This document shows, piece by piece, positions 6,473 through 10,407 of a stretch of 10,407 nt of DNA (positions are counted from its first letter, which is position 1; every line of letters begins with the position of its first letter). A program made the position numbers and the translations under genes. This DNA is from Anaerolineaceae bacterium (GTDB lineage: Bacteria; Chloroflexota; Anaerolineae; Anaerolineales; Anaerolineaceae). The stretch lies in assembly GCA_017995665.1 (NCBI GenBank), contig JAGOIM010000041.1:1-10407 (forward strand). Reading direction: 5' to 3'. The notes beneath the pieces are model-generated. The model was not told the DNA's origin. It searched no databases and was given only the letters and a program-made list of their open reading frames with translations.

Positions 6473-7424
6473 TTTCATTCTCCAAATTCCTGTTGTCTTG
6501 TTTCCCGGCGATAGTGTCGCCAATGAAAAATGCACCCGGCAAACTTACAACCATCCATAAAATCCTCAAGAAAATTGCCAATGCAAGGCTGGTTTGAATG
6601 GAGATTCCTCCCAGAGCCGAAAACAAATTTGTTACCGTAACTTCCTGCAAGCCTAAGCCGTTGATAGAAATCGGTAACAAGGTAATGAAATAGGTCAGGC
6701 TCCACAAGCCTGCAATTGTCAGGATTGGCAGATCCTCACCCATCGCATTGATAAAGACTTTGATTATCAGATAAATGCAAGCCTGATGAATGAGAGTAAA
6801 GCCAAGCGCTTTTACAAGGCTCATCGGTTGTTTCAACCAATATTTCAAACTATCTAAAATGTTGGCAAATGTCCTCTTAATCCAATTCCAAATCTTGCCA
6901 AAAAAACCGGTGCCAGCAGCAAAGGCAAAAGCTCCTTCTGTTGGTTTACTTTGGATCATAGGCAGGAATTTCAATGCAAAAGGTAAGGCTAAAACCATTC
7001 CACTCATGCCCACTAACCTGTCTACAACCAAGGATGCTGTGGACAATGCCACGCTTAACCCCGCTCTGACAGCCCCGGCTAACCTTAGCACATCACCGCC
7101 AATTGTTGATGGCAAAACATTCGAAGCAAAAAGTCCGGCAAAAGTCAACTTCAGGCTGGTTTTTGCATCAATTTTTTCTTCGCTTGCGGCCAAGAGTGTA
7201 TGCCAGCGTCCCCAGGTTGAAAACCGTGAAATAAGTCCAAGCAGTAAAGCGATAACGAAAACCCACCAGGGAATATCTTTAAAGCTATCCAGTGCTTCCT
7301 GCCAACCCACTTTGGACAGTATATAAACCATTACGCCTACAGCGACAACTGTTCCGACCCACCTCACAACAGTCATAATGGATTTTTTATTATCTTTGTT
7401 CCCGGGTTTTTTCAGGTTCTCCAT
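6462..7424 (-). CDS. LPG_synthase_TM / UPF0104 family integral membrane protein (flippase-like)
   Basis: The gene encodes 320 residues with about 7-8 membrane helices and a short charged N terminus. Two motifs mark the family shared with the flippase half of MprF and with AglD/YbhN: NVLPSTIGGDVLR (102-114) and LPISINGLGLQE (250-261, corresponding to the family pattern P-x-S-x-x-G-x-G-x-x-E). Members are linked to lipid translocation or to lipid-linked glycosylation. There is no MprF-type lysyl-transferase domain, so aminoacyl-phospholipid synthesis is unlikely. The tail NLENENEN is read from the same A-rich stretch that encodes the start of the next gene. An in-frame TAG two codons before ATG 7424 fixes the start region. 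AAGGG with 9 bases spacing is a modest ribosome site, and a short upstream ORF ends in TAATG at this start. Its role here is inferred to be moving or handling a lipid-linked sugar. Confidence 0.85.
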   Translation of the reverse strand: MENLKKPGNKDNKKSIMTVVRWVGTVVAVGVMVYILSKVGWQEALDSFKDIPWWVFVIALLLGLISRFSTWGRWHTLLAASEEKIDAKTSLKLTFAGLFASNVLPSTIGGDVLRLAGAVRAGLSVALSTASLVVDRLVGMSGMVLALPFALKFLPMIQSKPTEGAFAFAAGTGFFGKIWNWIKRTFANILDSLKYWLKQPMSLVKALGFTLIHQACIYLIIKVFINAMGEDLPILTIAGLWSLTYFITLLPISINGLGLQEVTVTNLFSALGGISIQTSLALAIFLRILWMVVSLPGAFFIGDTIAGKQDNRNLENENEN

Positions 7425-7453
7425 TAACTATAGCCCTTGCCTTCATCCATCAC
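7424..7453 (-). CDS. Possible 8-9 codon upstream ORF coupled to the UPF0104 gene
   Basis: On the minus strand AAGGAGA (7467-7461), the strongest Shine-Dalgarno in this region, is followed 7 bases later by GTG ATG and a short frame reading MDEGKGYS, then TAA. The stop overlaps the next start as TAATG, a typical coupling junction. Upstream, TATAAT on the minus strand (7484-7479) would start transcription a few bases before the Shine-Dalgarno. This could be a leader peptide that sets translation of the membrane-protein operon, or chance. There is no codon run that suggests amino-acid attenuation. Confidence 0.3.
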   Translation of the reverse strand: MMDEGKGYS

Positions 7454-7477
7454 AATCGATTCTCCTTAGTAGAGCGT

Positions 7478-7487
7478 CATTATAATG
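7478..7487. promoter_or_regulatory. Palindromic CATTATAATG giving a -10 box on both strands
   Basis: CATTATAATG is self-complementary and therefore presents TATAAT in both directions (7481-7486 plus, 7484-7479 minus). For the minus strand it is well placed as the -10 of the UPF0104/GT-C-like operon, with TTCAAA at a 16-base spacing as a 4/6 -35. For the plus strand a better-formed promoter lies just downstream at 7502-7530. Confidence 0.45.
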
Positions 7488-7501
7488 TAACAAGCCTGTC
7501 T

Positions 7502-7530
7502 TTGAAATATGGATCTTTTTCCTGTATGAT
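7502..7530 (+). promoter_or_regulatory. Sigma-70-type promoter of the flavin reductase gene
   Basis: TTGAAA (7502-7507) and TATGAT (7525-7530) are separated by exactly 17 bases, each matching the consensus at five of six positions. Transcription should begin near 7537, giving a leader of about 30 bases that holds GGAGG (7558-7562), five bases before ATG 7568. The promoter also shows that an in-frame TTG at 7502 is not a start codon. Confidence 0.75.
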
Positions 7531-7567
7531 TAGAGAGTTAGATTTTAACAAAATGATGGAGGCTGAA

Positions 7568-8101
7568 ATGCAAAAAATTGAAATTAACCCATATCACTTA
7601 TCACTAAACCCGCATTTCCTTTTCGATAAGCAAACGCTGTTACTCGCATCCGGCGATTTTGAATCCGGGGATTTTAACGAAATGACAATCGGTTGGGGCA
7701 GCATTGGCACGATGTGGAATAAGCCTTTCGTTCAAGTTGTTGTTCGACCAAGCCGTTACACCTTGCATTTCATGCAAGAATACCCCGATTTCACTGTTTC
7801 GGCTTTCCCTCCTGAATTTAAGAAAGCGCTCAACATTCTTGGCACCCGGTCAGGTCGCGATGGCAAAAAACTTCCCCAAACCAATTTGACGGCAATTGCC
7901 TCCCAAATTGTGAAATCACCTTCATTTGAGGAAGCCGAATTAAGCATTGAGTGTAAAACCATTTATAGCAGCGAATTCGACCCGATAAATTTTATCGACC
8001 CCAGCATTAAAGATGTTTACCCCGATAAAGACTATCATTTCGTCTTTTATGGTGAAATTGTCCATGTTTTAGGTGCCGAGAAATACCGCTCCATTATCTA
8101 A
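7568..8101 (+). CDS. Flavin reductase-like domain protein (FMN-binding split barrel)
   Basis: The 177-residue protein resembles the flavin reductase-like (Flavin_Reduct) family, in which a split beta-barrel binds FMN and uses NAD(P)H to supply reduced flavin or carries out related redox reactions. Typical features are the first strands with LLLASGDFESGDFNEMTIGWGSIGTMW (pieces within 24-50), the WNKPFVQVVVRPSRYTL segment (50-65) that contributes to the flavin site, FTVSAFPPEFKKAL (75-88) and LGTRSGRDGKKL (91-102). No monooxygenase partner is next to it, so the substrate is unknown. The start at ATG 7568 is well supported by GGAGG with a 5-base spacer; the frame stays open upstream to a TTG at 7502 that falls in the -35 box. 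The gap to the next gene is 65 bases and carries its own -10-like box, so it may be transcribed alone or with the genes that follow. Confidence 0.85.
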   Translation: MQKIEINPYHLSLNPHFLFDKQTLLLASGDFESGDFNEMTIGWGSIGTMWNKPFVQVVVRPSRYTLHFMQEYPDFTVSAFPPEFKKALNILGTRSGRDGKKLPQTNLTAIASQIVKSPSFEEAELSIECKTIYSSEFDPINFIDPSIKDVYPDKDYHFVFYGEIVHVLGAEKYRSII

Positions 8102-8136
8102 GTCGATAAAAACCGCCTAAAATCGTCCAGGCAAGT

Positions 8137-8142
8137 TATAAT
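8137..8142 (+). promoter_or_regulatory. Possible -10 box before the B12-binding protein gene
   Basis: TATAAT lies 24 bases upstream of ATG 8167 and before GGAG (8158-8161, five bases from the start). No recognisable -35 is seen at 16-18 bases upstream, so this may be an internal or weak promoter that lets the B12-binding protein, meaB and aspS be expressed apart from the flavin reductase gene. Confidence 0.45.
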
Positions 8143-8166
8143 AACCGGCAGAGAATTGGAGAGAAT

Positions 8167-8580
8167 ATGAACGAAGAGAATATTCGTGTATTAGTTGCCA
8201 AACCAGGCCTCGATGGCCACGACCGTGGAGCCAAAGTTGTTGCCCGTGCTTTGCGCGATGCTGGTATGGAAGTAATCTACACCGGTTTACGCCAAACCCC
8301 TGAAATGATTGCCGAAGCAGCCCTGCAAGAAGACGTTGACGCAGTTGGGCTTTCAATCCTTTCCGGTGCGCATAACGCCCTGGTTCCCCAGGTTATCAAT
8401 TTGCTTCGTACTAACGGGCAAGATGACGTGGTTGTCTTTTTAGGCGGAATCATCCCCGAAAGTGACCATCAGGCAATGTTCGATGCCGGGATTTACAAAA
8501 TTTATGGGCCCGGAACCGATACAAACGACGTTGCCAGTGATATTGAAGAAGCAGTTAAGGCGAAACGAGCTTCCAAATGA
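8167..8580 (+). CDS. Cobalamin-binding subunit of a methylmalonyl-CoA mutase-type enzyme
   Basis: This is a stand-alone 137-residue B12-binding domain of the kind that forms the C-terminal part or small subunit of methylmalonyl-CoA and related acyl-CoA mutases. It carries the base-off/His-on signature D16-G-H18-D-R-G21, where H18 is the expected lower cobalt ligand, followed by S63-I-L65 and GG (93-94), which line the nucleotide tail pocket. The radical-generating TIM-barrel subunit that binds the acyl-CoA is not in the window, so which carbon-skeleton reaction is served (methylmalonyl-, isobutyryl-, ethylmalonyl- or another acyl-CoA) cannot be decided. GGAG five bases upstream supports the start. 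The stop overlaps the meaB start as ATGA, so the two are translationally coupled, which matches their function as a mutase subunit and its chaperone. Confidence 0.92.
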   Translation: MNEENIRVLVAKPGLDGHDRGAKVVARALRDAGMEVIYTGLRQTPEMIAEAALQEDVDAVGLSILSGAHNALVPQVINLLRTNGQDDVVVFLGGIIPESDHQAMFDAGIYKIYGPGTDTNDVASDIEEAVKAKRASK

Positions 8581-9620
8581 ACTTAGCTAATGCATTGAGA
8601 GAGGGCAGCAGAATCGCCCTTTCTCGTGTTTTAACGCAAGTAGAAAATGATACAGCTCAGGGTCAATTGGCCCTTGATCAGCTTTTTCCCTACACCGGAA
8701 ACGCCCATAAAATTGGAATCACCGGTCCCCCCGGTTCAGGCAAGAGCACGATGGTTAACGCCCTTGCCAAGCAATTGCGTAAGCTTGAGAACAATCCTCG
8801 TGTGGCAATTATCGCAGTTGACCCGACCAGCCCCTTTAGTGGTGGTGCAATTTTGGGCGACCGCGTCCGCATGCTCGATTTACAAAGCGATCCCGGCATT
8901 TTCATCCGCTCGATGGCTTCCCGCGGCTCATTGGGCGGGCTTTCTAGCTCGACCCAAGCCCTCAGTCAGGTTTTTGATGCCGCTGGTTTCGATTTCGTTC
9001 TGATTGAAACAGTTGGTGCCGGGCAATCGGAAGTTGAAATCGTCAACCTTGCCCACACCACAATCGTCGTAGACATCCCCGGCTTAGGCGACGATATTCA
9101 ATCCATCAAAGCTGGAATTCTCGAAATTGCCGATATTCTAGTCGTCAATAAAGCAGACCGACTCGGCGCTGATCAGAGCGCTCGCTATCTCAAATCAATG
9201 ATTGCCATGGGCTATCGCCCGCTTGCAAGTTCTGCAGGAAAACACCGCCTGGCAGATGCGCTTTCAAAAGAAGATTTGCCCGACGACATGAACGAAGAAA
9301 ACCTCTGGTTACCACCGGTTCTGAAAACGATTGCCAGTGAATATGTTGGCATCGAAGAATTGGTAGAAGCAGTCCTCAAACACCAGGCTTTCCTCAATAA
9401 TACCGGTCGATGGCAACAAAAAGAAGCCTGGACCTTACGCGAAATTGTCCGGAAACGTCTTTCCGGAAATCTAATGGCGGATTTTTATAACAGTTTACCT
9501 GAAGGCAAACTGGACGAAATTATGGATGAGGTAATTAGCCGAAAAACCTCACCGAATGCCGCCGTCACGAATTTATTGACGTATAATCAAAACAAAAATA
9601 AGTCGGAATCAACGGAGTAA
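8577..9620 (+). CDS. meaB: MeaB/ArgK family GTPase, chaperone of B12-dependent mutase
   Basis: MeaB-type G3E GTPases load adenosylcobalamin into acyl-CoA mutases, protect the bound cofactor and help eject inactivated forms. The 347 residues are a normal length. Seen are Walker A GPPGSGKS (50-57), VDPTSPFSGGAILGDRVRM (81-99) with the conserved Asp and switch residues, ETVGAGQSE (144-152), IPGLGDDIQSIKAGILEIAD (167-186) and the guanine-specifying NKAD (191-194). The C-terminal region (about 285-335) has the helical dimerisation segment. Older annotations call the family LAO/AO transport ATPase or ArgK; the G-protein motifs and the B12 neighbour argue for the mutase-chaperone role. The start overlaps the preceding stop (ATGA) without a good independent Shine-Dalgarno, consistent with coupled translation. 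aspS begins two bases after its stop. Confidence 0.95.
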   Translation: MNLANALREGSRIALSRVLTQVENDTAQGQLALDQLFPYTGNAHKIGITGPPGSGKSTMVNALAKQLRKLENNPRVAIIAVDPTSPFSGGAILGDRVRMLDLQSDPGIFIRSMASRGSLGGLSSSTQALSQVFDAAGFDFVLIETVGAGQSEVEIVNLAHTTIVVDIPGLGDDIQSIKAGILEIADILVVNKADRLGADQSARYLKSMIAMGYRPLASSAGKHRLADALSKEDLPDDMNEENLWLPPVLKTIASEYVGIEELVEAVLKHQAFLNNTGRWQQKEAWTLREIVRKRLSGNLMADFYNSLPEGKLDEIMDEVISRKTSPNAAVTNLLTYNQNKNKSESTE

Positions 9621-9622
9621 TT

Positions 9623-10407
9623 ATGGAAAGAACCTTGATTAGAGACCTGAAGGATAAAATTGACCAACAGGTTACATTAAAATGCTGGCTGCAAACTTTA
9701 CGCGACCAAAAAAGCATGCAGTTTCTCGTCGTCCGCGACAGAACCGGTCTGGCTCAGGTTGCCCACTGGAAAAAAGGCAATCCCGAACTGGCAGAGCTCA
9801 TTTCAACACTCGGCACTGAATCTGCCCTGACGCTCACCGGCAAAGTTGTTGCCAATGAGGTTGTCAAACTTGGTGGAATTGAAATTCAACTTGAAGAAAT
9901 AAAAGTTGAAAACATGGCCGAAGCACCCCTGCCTTTTGAGCCCTTCAGCGACACATTGCCCGACCAGGATTATCGCCTCGATTGGCGCTATCTCGATTTG
10001 CGTCGCAATCGCAATCAGCTGATTTTCCAAATTCAAACCACACTCGAAGAAGCTATGCGCGAATATTGGCTGGCGAATGACTTCGTTGAAATCCATTCTC
10101 CGAAAATTATGGGTACTCCCAGCGAAAGCGGTGCTGAGCTTTTCAAGGTTGACTATTTTGACCGAACTGCCTACCTTGCTCAATCACCTCAGTTTTACAA
10201 ACAAATGGCCCAAGCAGCCGGTTTTGAACGCATTTTTGAAATTGGACCCGTGTTCCGCGCTGATCCATCCTTCACTTCCCGTCATATGACCGAATTCACC
10301 GGTGTCGACTTTGAGATGTCCTGGATTGACAGTCATGAAGATATCATGGCATTTGCTGAAAATTGGCTCGCTCATGCTTATAAACGCGTCAATGAAAAGC
10401 ACCATGA
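9623..10407 (+). CDS. aspS: Archaeal-type aspartyl-tRNA synthetase, N-terminal part (cut by window edge)
   Basis: Translation from ATG 9623 gives 261 residues, open through the window edge. GGAG five bases upstream supports the start. An N-terminal anticodon-binding OB fold (about 15-95) is followed by the class II catalytic domain with RLDWRYLDLRR (118-128), motif 1 around FVEIHSPKI (154-162), the aspartate-binding region GTPSESGAELF and YLAQSPQFYKQM (184-195), and motif 2 FRADPSFTSRHMTEF (211-225). This is the archaeal/eukaryotic AspRS architecture: motif 2 comes directly after the YLAQSPQ segment as in AspRS2 proteins, not as in the long bacterial AspRS with its GAD insertion. Bacterial members of this type are often non-discriminating and charge both tRNA-Asp and tRNA-Asn, the latter being amidated by GatCAB. 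Motif 3 lies outside the window. It is probably co-transcribed with meaB. Confidence 0.93.
   Translation, partial: MERTLIRDLKDKIDQQVTLKCWLQTLRDQKSMQFLVVRDRTGLAQVAHWKKGNPELAELISTLGTESALTLTGKVVANEVVKLGGIEIQLEEIKVENMAEAPLPFEPFSDTLPDQDYRLDWRYLDLRRNRNQLIFQIQTTLEEAMREYWLANDFVEIHSPKIMGTPSESGAELFKVDYFDRTAYLAQSPQFYKQMAQAAGFERIFEIGPVFRADPSFTSRHMTEFTGVDFEMSWIDSHEDIMAFAENWLAHAYKRVNEKHH

Noticed and set aside
6473..6535. Longer N terminus for the 653-residue membrane protein starting at 6535
   Set aside because: It would overlap the UPF0104 coding region by over 70 bases and has no ribosome site, while ATG 6472 and 6478 both have good ones.
6790..7326. Plus-strand open frame of 178 codons
   Set aside because: It is the complement of the UPF0104 gene, which has clear family motifs; the plus-strand product has no motif or ribosome site.
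7502..7567. TTG start adding 22 residues to the flavin reductase protein
   Set aside because: The TTG is part of a TTGAAA-N17-TATGAT promoter and the ATG at 7568 has GGAGG at the right distance.
8102..8166. Intrinsic terminator between the flavin reductase and B12-binding genes
   Set aside because: Only a 4-bp GCCT/AGGC pairing with no T run could be found, too weak to call.

Overview
The window is a moderately AT-leaning bacterial chromosome segment, densely packed with genes on both strands. The gene content (RuvB with QueA, a B12-binding mutase domain with MeaB, an archaeal-type aspartyl-tRNA synthetase, a polyprenyl-phosphate-type GT2 and a multipass GT-C-like protein) and the style of the proteins suggest a Chloroflexota bacterium, perhaps Anaerolineae. 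That assignment is an inference from protein resemblance and has not been tested by a search. No rRNA, tRNA, CRISPR array, insertion sequence or phage gene is visible. The longest non-coding gap is about 160 bases.

Layout. On the minus strand from the left edge lie the N-terminal part of a ClpB/ClpC-type unfoldase (1-413, cut by the window edge), a lipoprotein of unknown function with its own intrinsic terminator (572-1309), queA (1412-2422) and ruvB (2419-3456). ruvB and queA overlap by four bases (ATGA) and form an operon. On the plus strand, divergent from ruvB across only 61 bases, is a GT2 glycosyltransferase with two C-terminal membrane helices (3518-4480). It converges on a minus-strand pair made of a 653-residue multipass membrane protein (4511-6472) and an LPG_synthase_TM/UPF0104-type integral membrane protein (6462-7424). 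A divergent promoter region (7425-7567) separates that pair from a plus-strand series: a flavin-reductase-fold protein (7568-8101), a methylmalonyl-CoA-mutase-type B12-binding protein (8167-8580), its G-protein chaperone MeaB (8577-9620), and an archaeal-type aspartyl-tRNA synthetase (9623 to the right edge).

How the genes fit together. RuvB (Holliday-junction branch migration) and QueA (queuosine biosynthesis) are housekeeping functions that often sit together. The GT2, the GT-C-like membrane protein and the UPF0104 protein look like parts of a lipid-linked sugar or cell-envelope glycosylation pathway. The B12-binding protein and MeaB serve a cobalamin-dependent acyl-CoA mutase whose catalytic subunit is not in this window, and aspS appears to be co-transcribed with them.

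The most notable non-coding signals are three. First, the ruvB/GT2 divergent region has a consensus TATAAT 6-8 bases from each start codon and no Shine-Dalgarno on either side, which predicts leaderless mRNAs for both genes. Second, a perfect 14-bp inverted repeat encloses the GT2 stop codon at a convergent gene junction. Third, a possible 8-codon upstream ORF is joined to the UPF0104 gene through TAATG. I see no clear evidence for a wholly new defence or mobile system here.
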